This document shows positions 25,960 to 34,900 of a DNA stretch of 64,000 bases, in pieces. Source of the stretch: Pseudomonadota bacterium (GTDB lineage Bacteria > Pseudomonadota > Alphaproteobacteria > Sphingomonadales > Sphingomonadaceae); assembly GCA_020160755.1 (NCBI GenBank), contig JAIUPN010000004.1, forward strand, positions 248,001 to 312,000. Reading direction: 5' to 3'. The stretch's first letter is position 1, and the number at the start of each line of letters is the position of its first letter. A program made the position numbers and the translations under genes. The notes under the pieces were generated by a model that was not told where the DNA came from, did no database searches, and was given only the letters and a program-made list of their open reading frames with translations.

Positions 25960-28900
25960 GCGGCCCGGCTCCATTTCAGCAGCGCACTGCTGATATCGTC
26001 ATCCGGCGTTTCTGGAAGGACCGCACTCCTGCCCGGCGGTTTCTTGTCGCCGATGAGGTGGGACTGGGCAAGACGGTGGTTGCGAAGCGCGTGGTCGAGG
26101 AAGCGCTGGAACGTGCTGGCCGCCGGCATGTCGACATTGTATATCTTTGTTCGAGCCAGCCTGTTGCCAGCCAGAACCTCAAGCGGCTGAAGGCTGATGG
26201 CGCGCATGGACGGCTTCAGGCAACCCGCCTGACACTACTGGCTAGCGAGAAACGCGACGCGGGCGTCCGGTATCTCGCGCTTACCCCGGCAACGTCGTTC
26301 AATGTCACTGCAAGCTCGGGCAGCGTCGACGAGCGCGCGCTTATCTTTTGCGCTCTCCGGCCGCACTTCCCTGGCAAGGGACTCAAGCAACTTCTTCAGC
26401 AGGTAAGCGAAGCGACTTGGGATGATCGCATCGGGCGGCTGAAGAAAGAGAAGCCAGAACAGTCCGTCATCCGCGCCTTTGCCGGCCGCGTCCTGTCGGA
26501 CGATCTGCTCGCCGCGGATCTGCGTCGGGCAATCGGAGGCGTCCGCCAGCTGGAAGATGTCGACGATCCGAAGGAGCGACGAGTATTGCGCCGCGCCCGA
26601 AATGCGCTGGTCGGGCGGCTTAGGAAGGAACTCGCGGACTGCAGCGCCGCGACGCTCGCCGGAGGCGGTCTCGTAATCGTCGACGAGTTTCAGAAGTTCG
26701 CTCACCTGCTCGATCGGCGGCGGATCGACACGGATCATGCGGTCCGGCTTGCCGCAACACTCCTCGGTGAAGAGGTGCCCGATCGCCGGGTCTTGCTACT
26801 GTCGGCAACCCCATACCGGCTACCAGGGCGGCAGAGCGATATGGCGGAAAAATCCTACGACGACTTCGTGGGCCTGATGCGCTTTCTTGGCGGGGACAAA
26901 CAGGCAGACCTGCTGGCAGGGGCCCTCGACGCCTTTGATCACGCCTTGCGCGCACCTCAGCCGGACAGCGCCGCCGTCATCGCGGCGCGTGACCGCGCGC
27001 AGTCGCTGCTGAGGCGCGTGATGAGCCGGACCGAGAGGACGCAGTCCAGCGGACTGCAGGATGCGATGGTCGTTCCGGATGTGCGCGTGCTCGCGTCGCA
27101 GGATGGTGATCTGACGGGAGCCCTCGCGACGCGGCGCCTGTCCAAGCTGCTGAAGACGCGGGATGGGATCGATTACTGGAAATCGGCTCCATATTTTCTC
27201 GAGTTCATGCGGGGCTACCAGTTCCGGACTGCTGCGGTCGCGGCGATTGCCGCTGCCACCGAAGCGACTCCAGATGCCTTGGAAGCGCGGGCCATCGGCC
27301 GGACCGTAGGGCGCGAAGGCAGAACAGGCGGGCTGCTGCTCGACCACGCCAGTGTCCGCGCCATGGAGAAGCTCGAGCCGTCATCTGCGCGCATGCGGGA
27401 TCTTGTCGAACGGGCGCTGCCCCCGGGTGCGGAGCGGCTGCTGTGGGTGCCGCCAGCCCTTCCCTACATGAAGCTGGGCGGAGCGTTTGCCGATGCGCCG
27501 AAGACCCTGAAGCATCTCGTGTTCACCGAGTGGCGAGTGGCCCCCGATGCCATCTCGGCTATCGCCTCGTACGAGGCGGAGCGCCGGCTCGCCGCGGACT
27601 TCAGAATGATGCGGGGACGGCGTCGCCGGGCCGGCAAGCGGGCGGCCGGGCAAAACCATGCCGCATTCGGCAAGCTCGGCGACATGCTCCGTCTTGGCAG
27701 ATCCCGGCAGGGTCGCCGCGATCCCACAGCGGGGATGGCGGCTCTGTCCCTGCTGCTGCCGTCCCGCGAGCTGGCGGACATTGGCGATCCATTGCAGCTT
27801 GCGCTCCGGTCCGGGCGGGCGCTCGAAAGGCGCGAGGCGATTGAGGCAGCGAAAGCGTCGATCACGCAGGAGCTCGGCAAACTCCCGCGAGGTGCTGGCC
27901 GGGTTGACCAGCGGTGGTACTGGGCTGCCCCGATCCTGCTCGACCAGAGGGATGAGCTGACCACTTGGCTCAGTGGCGATCACCCTGATGATGATGAATT
28001 CGCCGTCGCCGCCGCTGCCGTCCGGAAAGTACTGAATAACCCCGGCATACTCGGCGCCAGGCCCAAGGATCTGGCGAGCGTTCTTGCCCGCCTTTCCATC
28101 GCTGCTCCGGGCAACTGTGCTTATCGGGCGGTGCGAAGAACGCTGGGGACTGGCCTGCCGGAGCCTGCTTTGAGGTCGGCAGCGTTCAGGATCGCGCGAG
28201 GCTTCCAGGGGCTGTTCAACCATGGCGATGCCGCCGCAGCGGTACAGCTCGAGCATCCCGGCCGCAGTCTTCCCTACTGGCGGCAAGTCATTGAATACTG
28301 CATCGACGGCAATCTCCAGGCACTCCTCGACGAGCATCTCCATTTCGAGGCCGACGGGCTTGCGCAGTTCGACGAAAAGACGACCAAAAAGGCAGGTCAG
28401 GCGGCCGACGCCGTTTACAACGCCTTGTCGATCCGTCGGGCTTCGATTGAGGTGAATGGACTTGATCGCCGTGGGCGGGGCCAAAATCGTGGCGGAACAA
28501 TCAAGTTGCGCTGTCGGTACGCCTTGCGTTTTGCAGAGATCAAGGAGGCTGACGGAGCGGTCAGCCGTCTCGATATGGTCCGCGCCGCGTTCAACTCGCC
28601 ATTCCGGCCCTTCGTGCTGGCCTCCACGGCGGTTGGTCAGGAGGGGCTGGACTTTCATCCATGGTGTCATGCGGTAGTGCACTGGAATCTGCCGCGCTCG
28701 CCGGTTGAACTGGAACAGCGAGAGGGCCGCGTTCACCGCTACAAGGGGCACGCCGTGCGGTTGAACGTCGCGTCCGCGACCGGGATCGCCGCCATCGCAG
28801 AGGCGACCCTCGCTCACGCCTCAAACGTGGCAGAGACGGATCCCTGGAAGGTCATGTTCGCTGCTGCTGCGCAGATCGCGAAAGATGATCCGCTTGCGCC

Positions 28901-29138
28901 ATACTGGGTGTTTCTGCCGGACAGTCAGTCTGTCCAGATCCAGCGTATCATCCCGATGCTGGCATGCAGCCGCGAGGACGAGGACTGGCCCCGGCTCAAG
29001 GGCAGGCTCGCGACCTATCGCCTGGTCATGGGCATGCCGCGGCATGAGGATTTGCTCGAACGGCTCGAACGCAACGGCGTCACGTCGGAGCAGGCCCAGA
29101 AGTGGCGCATCGATCTGTCACCGTTCGCGCGGCGATAA
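25956..29138 (+). CDS. SF2 helicase/translocase, third gene of putative defence cassette
   Basis: This is a 1060-residue helicase-like ATPase. The Walker A motif DEVGLGKT is at 33-40, motif II is DEFQ from 243, motif III is LLSATPYR around 283, and a C-terminal RecA domain has LASTAVGQEGLDF and motif VI QREGRVHR at 921-928. The motifs resemble SNF2/Rad54-type translocases and HepA-like helicases. The large middle region (about 300-880) is unassigned and may bind DNA or partners. It starts on the ATG of an ATGA overlap with the PLD-like gene. The translocase would supply DNA movement for the nuclease-like partner. Confidence 0.88.
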   Translation: MSGPAPFQQRTADIVIRRFWKDRTPARRFLVADEVGLGKTVVAKRVVEEALERAGRRHVDIVYLCSSQPVASQNLKRLKADGAHGRLQATRLTLLASEKRDAGVRYLALTPATSFNVTASSGSVDERALIFCALRPHFPGKGLKQLLQQVSEATWDDRIGRLKKEKPEQSVIRAFAGRVLSDDLLAADLRRAIGGVRQLEDVDDPKERRVLRRARNALVGRLRKELADCSAATLAGGGLVIVDEFQKFAHLLDRRRIDTDHAVRLAATLLGEEVPDRRVLLLSATPYRLPGRQSDMAEKSYDDFVGLMRFLGGDKQADLLAGALDAFDHALRAPQPDSAAVIAARDRAQSLLRRVMSRTERTQSSGLQDAMVVPDVRVLASQDGDLTGALATRRLSKLLKTRDGIDYWKSAPYFLEFMRGYQFRTAAVAAIAAATEATPDALEARAIGRTVGREGRTGGLLLDHASVRAMEKLEPSSARMRDLVERALPPGAERLLWVPPALPYMKLGGAFADAPKTLKHLVFTEWRVAPDAISAIASYEAERRLAADFRMMRGRRRRAGKRAAGQNHAAFGKLGDMLRLGRSRQGRRDPTAGMAALSLLLPSRELADIGDPLQLALRSGRALERREAIEAAKASITQELGKLPRGAGRVDQRWYWAAPILLDQRDELTTWLSGDHPDDDEFAVAAAAVRKVLNNPGILGARPKDLASVLARLSIAAPGNCAYRAVRRTLGTGLPEPALRSAAFRIARGFQGLFNHGDAAAAVQLEHPGRSLPYWRQVIEYCIDGNLQALLDEHLHFEADGLAQFDEKTTKKAGQAADAVYNALSIRRASIEVNGLDRRGRGQNRGGTIKLRCRYALRFAEIKEADGAVSRLDMVRAAFNSPFRPFVLASTAVGQEGLDFHPWCHAVVHWNLPRSPVELEQREGRVHRYKGHAVRLNVASATGIAAIAEATLAHASNVAETDPWKVMFAAAAQIAKDDPLAPYWVFLPDSQSVQIQRIIPMLACSREDEDWPRLKGRLATYRLVMGMPRHEDLLERLERNGVTSEQAQKWRIDLSPFARR

Positions 29139-29315
29139 TATCGACGGGTAATCCTGACTGGATGAAAGCCGGGGGGGCATCAGAGCTCAACCAACATTCG
29201 CTGTCGAGCTCCAACAAACCGAAAACGGACCGTCTCCAACCGGCCATTTGTTAGCACTGTAGATCCACTGCATCGCCAAGGCATGTGTCGTCATTGACGT
29301 GAACGAAACCCGTGG

Positions 29316-29705
29316 TCAGCGCACTGCGACCACCGCCTCGATCTCCACCAGCGCGCCGAAGTGGAGCGGGCCGCCGGGGACGATCGAGCGCGCCGGGCGA
29401 TGGGGGCCGAAGAAGGCGGCATAGGCGCCGTTGACCTCGCCCCAGTGCGCGACGTCGGTCACATAAAGGGTGCAGCGGATCACATCCTCCTTCGCCGCGC
29501 CCACGACGCGGGCGATCGCCTCGATATTGCCGAGCGCAAAGGCCACCTGATCGGCGATCGGGACGGTGTCGGCGTCAGGGGTATCGCCCGTCACGCCGAG
29601 CTGCCCCGACACATGGAGCGTATCGCGATGGAGGACGGCCTGCGCATAATGGCCGCCTGGTGGCGGGGCATCGGCGCAGCGTATTTCGGTCAGCTTCTGG
29701 GTCAT
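29316..29705 (-). CDS. ridA: RidA/YjgF family enamine/imine deaminase
   Basis: This is a 129-residue RidA-family protein that hydrolyses reactive enamine or imine intermediates made by PLP enzymes. Typical features are YAQAVLHRDTLHVSGQLG, the DQVAFALGNIEAIARVVGA helix, CTLYVTD, and the R-S-I-V region near the C-terminus (PARSIVPGGPL). The substrate Arg is the R of ARS. The ATG at 29705 has GGAGAG upstream; an upstream in-frame extension is not family-like. It lies 19 bases after the DSD1-type PLP enzyme, which fits a detoxifying role for that enzyme's products. Confidence 0.9.
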   Translation of the reverse strand: MTQKLTEIRCADAPPPGGHYAQAVLHRDTLHVSGQLGVTGDTPDADTVPIADQVAFALGNIEAIARVVGAAKEDVIRCTLYVTDVAHWGEVNGAYAAFFGPHRPARSIVPGGPLHFGALVEIEAVVAVR

Positions 29706-29724
29706 CTTCACTCTCCGGATTGTG

Positions 29725-30873
29725 TCACCAGCCGCCGGTACGCGGCCATTGCGCGATGATCTCGCCGCCCTGCAGCACGTCGTAGGACGCATAGGCGGCG
29801 CAGGTCAGGCAGGCGTGGTTCGGAAGGATGCGAACGAGGCTGCCGATGGGCAGGCGATCGAACCAGCTCTCGTCGGGTACCGGCACGCCGCCATGTTCCT
29901 GATGCACTATGGTGACCGCAAGCGACTCGAGCGGTTCGAGCGTCGCCGCGTCGCAGACGAGGCCATAGCCGGCTTCGGGCATGAAGCGGTTGGCGCCGAC
30001 GTCCTTCGACAGCGCGAGCGCGCCGGCATCGAGGATCAGGCTTGGACCATTGTGCTGGTGCCCGATCACCGTTGCGAGCACCGAGACGGCGATATCGTCC
30101 GGCGCGCAGATGCCGCGCGAGAGCTGGGCCAGATCGTGGAAGAGGTAGATGCCGGCGCGCACCTCGGTCACCCCCTCCAGATGCCCGGCGAACAGGACGG
30201 TCGGGGTCGAACCGATGCTGACGACGGGGCAGGGGTGGCCGCGCTCGCGTAGGTAATCGGCCGAAGACACCGCGGCGAAGCGTTCGACCTCGGCCAGCGC
30301 GCGCACGGGGGCGGGCTCGGCAAACGCATAGCTATGGCCGGCGTGCGACATGATGCCCATCAGCTCCAGATGCGGCGCAGCGGCGGCGATGGCATCGGCG
30401 ATCGCAAGGAGCGCGGGCGAGGCGGGCTCGACACCGCTGCGATGCTCGCCGCAGTCGACTTCGATCAGCACGCCGAAGCGCGCGTCGAGCGCGGCCGCCG
30501 TCTGTCCGATCAGCGCGGCGGCTTCTCGGTCGTCGACGACGAACAGCAGTCGTGCGCCGGTTTCGCGCTGGATGCGGTCGGCGCGGGTGAGCTTCGCGGG
30601 CGCGATCGCGGTCGAATAGAGGATGTCGCGCCACCCGGCGGCAGCGAAATATTCGGCCTCGGCGAGCGTCGAGACGGTGATCGGCCCCGGTTCGCCGCCG
30701 GCCGCGATGCGCGCGACATCGGCCGATTTGGCGGTCTTGAGGTGCGGTCGTAGCGTCACGCCGAGGTCGGCGCAGCGCGCGCGCATCCGCTCGGCGTTGC
30801 GTTCGATCCGCGCGGCATCGAGGATCAGTCGCGGGGTATCGAGTCCATCGAACATAATCGGCTGTCCCGTCAT
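29725..30873 (-). CDS. DSD1-family PLP enzyme (D-serine dehydratase / D-threonine aldolase type)
   Basis: This 382-residue protein has an N-terminal alanine-racemase-like barrel. The PLP lysine is expected in RPHLKTAKS near residue 46. The barrel has LLFVVDD, EVDCGEHRSGV and GIMSHAGHSY, and a C-terminal domain carries the metal-binding NHACLTC motif of DSD1/D-threonine aldolases. Substrates are likely D-amino acids such as D-serine, D-threonine or 3-hydroxyaspartate; the sequence does not decide which. The start overlaps the HAD gene by four bases, and RidA follows, so the three form an operon for D-amino-acid use. Confidence 0.88.
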   Translation of the reverse strand: MTGQPIMFDGLDTPRLILDAARIERNAERMRARCADLGVTLRPHLKTAKSADVARIAAGGEPGPITVSTLAEAEYFAAAGWRDILYSTAIAPAKLTRADRIQRETGARLLFVVDDREAAALIGQTAAALDARFGVLIEVDCGEHRSGVEPASPALLAIADAIAAAAPHLELMGIMSHAGHSYAFAEPAPVRALAEVERFAAVSSADYLRERGHPCPVVSIGSTPTVLFAGHLEGVTEVRAGIYLFHDLAQLSRGICAPDDIAVSVLATVIGHQHNGPSLILDAGALALSKDVGANRFMPEAGYGLVCDAATLEPLESLAVTIVHQEHGGVPVPDESWFDRLPIGSLVRILPNHACLTCAAYASYDVLQGGEIIAQWPRTGGW

Positions 30874-31499
30874 ACCAGCTCCGTCAGCGGATCGAGCGTA
30901 TCCGCGATCAACAGGGGCCGCGCCGTGTCGGCGACGAATGGCAGGCCCGCCCGGTTGTGCCAGAAAACGGGCATGCCGACACCGGCGGCGCCCGGAATGT
31001 CGGCGGGCGACCCCGCGACGAACAAAGTGCGCGCGGGATCGGTGTCCAGCCGGTCGAGCGCCGCGCGGTACGGCTGCGGATGCGGCTTGTAATAGCCGGT
31101 CTCCTCGGAGGTGACCACGACCGAGAAGGGAACGCCGACGCGATCGGCCGCCTGCCGCCCGAGCAGGGTCGAGCAGTTGGTGACGACCCCGAGCCGGACG
31201 CCGCGCGCACTGAGTTCGCCGAGCACGCGCGGGACTTCGGGCCAGGGCTGGAGCGTGTTCCAGTGCGCCGTCAGCGCGTCGGCAGCGGCGGGCGCAATGC
31301 CTGCCTCGATCGCCGCTTCGCGCACCAGATCCTCATAGGGGCGATACGCGCCGCAGCCATAGGTCAGCGCCAGATAGGCGCGGCGCCAGCGCAGCCCGTG
31401 GGCCGCCGATCCCGCGGCGCCGTTCCACAGCGACCATGAATCGAGGAGGGCCGTCAGAAGGTCGAAGACGACGGCTTCGATAGGGGCGATCTGTTTCAT
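30870..31499 (-). CDS. HAD-superfamily hydrolase with non-phosphatase motif I
   Basis: This is a 209-residue HAD subclass IA protein. Motif I is VVFDLLTALLD, with nucleophile D13 but Leu in place of the second Asp needed for phosphatase chemistry. Motif II is VVTNCS, the motif III Lys is in YYKPHPQPY, and motif IV is FVAGSPADIPGAAGVGM, where GS replaces the usual GD. These changes resemble haloacid-dehalogenase-type members more than phosphatases. It is the first gene of the HAD-DSD1-RidA operon. The substrate is unknown. Confidence 0.82.
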   Translation of the reverse strand: MKQIAPIEAVVFDLLTALLDSWSLWNGAAGSAAHGLRWRRAYLALTYGCGAYRPYEDLVREAAIEAGIAPAAADALTAHWNTLQPWPEVPRVLGELSARGVRLGVVTNCSTLLGRQAADRVGVPFSVVVTSEETGYYKPHPQPYRAALDRLDTDPARTLFVAGSPADIPGAAGVGMPVFWHNRAGLPFVADTARPLLIADTLDPLTELV

Positions 31500-31522
31500 A
31501 GGCTGAGTTCCGAATCCTGTTT

Positions 31523-31558
31523 CGCCGCCCGGATCCGGGGCCCAGGATCCGGGCGGCG
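31523..31558 (-). terminator. Long perfect hairpin between LysR and HAD genes
   Basis: CGCCGCCCGGATCC (31523-31536) pairs perfectly with GGATCCGGGCGGCG (31545-31558) around an 8-base loop. It lies downstream of the LysR gene and upstream of the HAD operon on the same strand, so it may insulate the two. No T tract follows in either direction; a mobile intergenic repeat is an alternative. Confidence 0.6.
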
Positions 31559-31672
31559 CCCTTGTGTCGGATCGCGACTAACAGGGATGGCACGACATCC
31601 GCCAATGCCTGTTGTGGATCGAATTATGCCGCTCGGTAAGCATCGTGGGGCGTAGCGGCCATCGCGGCGCGC

Positions 31673-32572
31673 CTATGCCGCTGCCAGCCGCCAGAAAGTC
31701 TCCGCCGACGGCGATTGCCGGCCGCGCGGCCGATAGAGGCGGACGTCGACTGGAATGTCCCAGACATCGTCGCCGGCGCGGACCAGCGCGCCCTTCGCAA
31801 GATCGTCGGCGACGATGCTGAGCGGAAGCCATGCCAGCCCCCGGCCATCCTTTGCCATGCGCGCGAGCACCAGCGTGTGCGAGGTGAAGACCGGCGTGAA
31901 GCTGGTCGGTATCGCGCTGGCGCCGAGCATCGCCGACACAATGCGGTCCATGCCCGATTCCGCGCCATAGGCGAGCAGGCTGACCGGGCCGCCGCCTTCG
32001 CCGACGAGGGGGTGGAGCGGCGCGGCGCCGTCCTCGCGGGGGGCGCTGACCGGCACCAATGCATCGGTGCCGAGCAAAATCGACTGAAAGCCCGCACCGT
32101 CGAGAACCGACGGAGCGCCGGCGTGGAAATAGCAGAGGCAGAAATGCGCCTTGCCGTTCAGCATGATCTGTTCGGATGCCCCCATATTGTCGGCGTTGAG
32201 CTGGATGGGGATCGCGGTGTCCATCATCGCCTGAAGCTGGGCGAGCCACTGCGGGAAGAAGTTCAGCGCGAGCGCGTGGGTGACGAGGATCTTGACCGTC
32301 GAGGCCGAGGTTCCTGCGATCTCCTGCACCTCGCGCCGGCCATGTTCGATGTCGCGGAGCACGGTTTCGGCGATCGCGGCGAAGCGTTTGCCGGCGGGGG
32401 TCAGGATCATCTGGTGCGTGCTGCGATCGACGAGTTCGACCCCCAGCCAATCCTCAAGCGAGCGGATGCGGCGGCTGAACGCAGGCTGCGTCACGCAGCG
32501 CACCGCCGCGGCGCGCGAGAAATTGCCCGCGCGGATCAGCGCGCCGAAATCCTCCAGCCAGGCCATTTCCAT
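31673..32572 (-). CDS. LysR-family transcriptional regulator (HypT-like)
   Basis: This 299-residue regulator has an N-terminal winged helix (WLEDFGALIRAGNFSRAA, TQPAFSRRIRSLEDWLG, VDRSTHQMILTPAGKRF) and a periplasmic-binding-protein-like effector domain ending in RPRGRQSPSAETFWRL. It is clearly paralogous to the LysR protein encoded at 45006-45923, with matching blocks across both domains. It is divergent from the S9 peptidase gene and upstream of the HAD-DSD1-RidA operon. Either could be its target. Confidence 0.92.
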   Translation of the reverse strand: MEMAWLEDFGALIRAGNFSRAAAVRCVTQPAFSRRIRSLEDWLGVELVDRSTHQMILTPAGKRFAAIAETVLRDIEHGRREVQEIAGTSASTVKILVTHALALNFFPQWLAQLQAMMDTAIPIQLNADNMGASEQIMLNGKAHFCLCYFHAGAPSVLDGAGFQSILLGTDALVPVSAPREDGAAPLHPLVGEGGGPVSLLAYGAESGMDRIVSAMLGASAIPTSFTPVFTSHTLVLARMAKDGRGLAWLPLSIVADDLAKGALVRAGDDVWDIPVDVRLYRPRGRQSPSAETFWRLAAA

Positions 32573-32776
32573 CGTACAAAACCCTCCGACCTACAGGCCC
32601 TTCTAACCGATCCTGCGCGATCGCCCAGCCTTCCCGTCATGCATGATTTGATCCATATTCTGCATTGGCCCCGGCGTGCGGCGATTGGCAGTCTGTGCTG
32701 GTCGAGGGAAATGCCCCGTTCGTCCGGCGCCCGAAAAGGACCGGTGGGCGAGGGCGGTTTCAGGGAGTGAGAAAAG
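32573..32776. promoter_or_regulatory. Divergent promoter region, LysR / S9 peptidase
   Basis: These 204 non-coding bases lie between two divergent starts and must hold both promoters. A short AT-richer stretch with ATGCATGATTTGATCCATAT is at about 32640-32661. I cannot define the operator by eye. Confidence 0.35.
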
Positions 32777-34879
32777 ATGGGTTCGAACATCCTGCGCCGG
32801 CCGCCGCCGCGTCGCAATGCGCGCGTCGTCGCATGGACCGCCGCCGCCATCTGCGCGGTCATAGTCCCCGGAGCTTCGCCGACCGCGTCGGCAGAGCCTG
32901 CTGTGGAAGCGGCGGCATCGACGCTGGTGCCGCGCGACCTGCTCTTCCGCTCACCGACCTATTCGGAATTGCAGATCAGCCCCGACGGAAAGCAGCTTGC
33001 CTTTCTGCACCCGCTGAACGGCGTCCTCAACGTCTGGGTGGCGCCGATCGGCGATCCGGCTTCGGCGAAGCCCGTCACCCGTTTCGACAGCCGCCCGCCC
33101 GACGCATTCCAGTGGAGTGCCGACGGGCGCTTCATCCTGATCCAGAAGGATGTGGGAGGGGAGGAACATTATCAGTTGTGGATTGCGGATCCCGCGAAGC
33201 AGACCGTCATCAACGCGACCGACGATCCCGCGGTGCAGACGAAGATCGTCAAGGTGTCGAAGAAGCGGCCGGGCGAGATCCTCGTCGGCATGAACATTCG
33301 TGACCGGCGTTACCGTGACATCTATCGCATCAACCTCGCGACCGGGCAGCGGACCGGGGTGTTCCGCAATGCTGCGAACTATATCGATGTCGTCGCTGAC
33401 CCCGATTTCAACATCCGTATGGGAGTTCGCGGCAATGCCGACGGATCGTCGACCTATTTCCGGATCGACCCGCCGGGACCGACCGAGTTCATGACGATTC
33501 CGCTTGCCTCGCTTCGCAATTCCAAGGTCTTCGGCCTCGACGCGAAGGGACAGCTTGCGATGCTCGACAGCCGCGACGGGGACAAGGCGAACCTCGTCTC
33601 GGTCGATCTGGCGACGGGCAAGAAGACCTTGCTCGCTGCCGCGGTGCGCGCCGATATCGTCGAGCCCCTGCTCGACGAGGAAAGCGGGGCGCTGCTCGCG
33701 ACGCGCGAGGACCCGCTGGTGAGCGAATGGACGGTGCGTTCGGACGCGGCGCGCGCCGAATTCGCCGCGCTGGAGGCGGCGGTCGCGGGGCCGTTCAAGA
33801 TCGCGGGACAGACTCCTGACAATGCACGCTGGCTGCTGCTCGAGACGGTGCCGAACCGGCCCGACCGCTATAGCTGGTGGAACCGCAAGGAGCGCACGCT
33901 GGTGCCCTTGCTGTCGACGCGCCCCGATCTGGAGACACGCGCACTCGCCCGCCGCCTGCCGGTCACCATCGCCTCGCGCGACGGGCTCAGCCTGCCGAGC
34001 TATCTGACGCTGCCGACCAGCGCGAAGCTGGGGAAGGACGGCATGCCGGTGACCCCGGTGCCGCTCGTCCTGCTCGTCCATGGCGGGCCCTGGCTGCGCG
34101 ACGATCTGGCCTTTGATCCGCAGCACGCCTGGCTCGCCGACCGCGGCTATGCCGTACTGTCGGTGAATTTTCGTGCATCGGGCGGCTTCGGCAGCGATTT
34201 CATGTCGAAGGGCGACCGGAAATGGTCGGAAACGATGCACGACGACCTGCTCGACGGGGTGCAGTGGGCGATCGACAAGGGTGTGACGGCGAAGGATCGC
34301 GTCGCGGTGATGGGGCTCTCTTACGGCGGCTATTCGACGCTCGTGTCGTTGAGCTTTACTCCCGACACCTTCCAGTGCGGTGTCGATCTGGCGGGGCCGA
34401 GCAATCTGGTAAAGCAGGTCGCCTTGATGCCCGACTGGTGGGCCTGGCAGCGTCCGCAGTTCGTCAACCGTGTCGGCGATCCGACGACGAAGGAAGGCGC
34501 CGCCGACCTGATGCGGCGCTCGCCGATCGCGCGCGTCGATGCGATCACCAGGCCGCTTCTCGTCACCAACGGCGCGAACGATCCGCGCATCTTCCCCGAC
34601 CAGTCGCAGGAAATCGTCGATGCGATGAAGGCGCGCGGCAAGCCCGTCACCTATGCCTTCTATCCCGATGAAGGCCATGTCTATGCGAAGGATGCGACCA
34701 ACATCTCCTTCGCCGCGATTGCCGAGCATTTCCTGTCGAAATGCCTCGGCGGACCGGCCGAACCCTATGGCAACGACCTTGCCGGATCGCGGGTCGAGCT
34801 GAAGGCGGGGGCGGCGTTCGTCCCGGGGCTGGAACAGGCGTTCAAGGCGAGCGGCGGCGAGGCCGCGGCGGGGAAATAA
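32777..34879 (+). CDS. S9 family serine peptidase (acylaminoacyl-peptidase-like), exported
   Basis: This is a 700-residue prolyl-oligopeptidase-family enzyme with a signal sequence (basic start, then a hydrophobic segment ending TASAEP). A beta-propeller-like N-terminal part (ISPDGKQLAFLHP, QWSADGRFILIQKD) precedes the C-terminal alpha/beta-hydrolase domain. The domain has HGGPWLRDD, the nucleophile elbow GLSYGGYS, the acid region NGANDPRIF and the catalytic His in DEGHVY. It releases dipeptides or N-acyl amino acids from peptides in the periplasm. GGAGTGAG precedes the ATG. It converges with the oxidoreductase pseudogene, with 21 bases between. Confidence 0.92.
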   Translation: MGSNILRRPPPRRNARVVAWTAAAICAVIVPGASPTASAEPAVEAAASTLVPRDLLFRSPTYSELQISPDGKQLAFLHPLNGVLNVWVAPIGDPASAKPVTRFDSRPPDAFQWSADGRFILIQKDVGGEEHYQLWIADPAKQTVINATDDPAVQTKIVKVSKKRPGEILVGMNIRDRRYRDIYRINLATGQRTGVFRNAANYIDVVADPDFNIRMGVRGNADGSSTYFRIDPPGPTEFMTIPLASLRNSKVFGLDAKGQLAMLDSRDGDKANLVSVDLATGKKTLLAAAVRADIVEPLLDEESGALLATREDPLVSEWTVRSDAARAEFAALEAAVAGPFKIAGQTPDNARWLLLETVPNRPDRYSWWNRKERTLVPLLSTRPDLETRALARRLPVTIASRDGLSLPSYLTLPTSAKLGKDGMPVTPVPLVLLVHGGPWLRDDLAFDPQHAWLADRGYAVLSVNFRASGGFGSDFMSKGDRKWSETMHDDLLDGVQWAIDKGVTAKDRVAVMGLSYGGYSTLVSLSFTPDTFQCGVDLAGPSNLVKQVALMPDWWAWQRPQFVNRVGDPTTKEGAADLMRRSPIARVDAITRPLLVTNGANDPRIFPDQSQEIVDAMKARGKPVTYAFYPDEGHVYAKDATNISFAAIAEHFLSKCLGGPAEPYGNDLAGSRVELKAGAAFVPGLEQAFKASGGEAAAGK

Positions 34880-34900
34880 GCCCCGCCGCAGAGCGCTTGC

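Noticed and set aside
22979..29138. DISARM, Dpd, Druantia or Hachiman assignment of the cassette
   Set aside because: The defining partners (DrmA/DrmB, DpdA, DruA, HamA) are not recognisable; only a PLD-like protein and a helicase are shared features.
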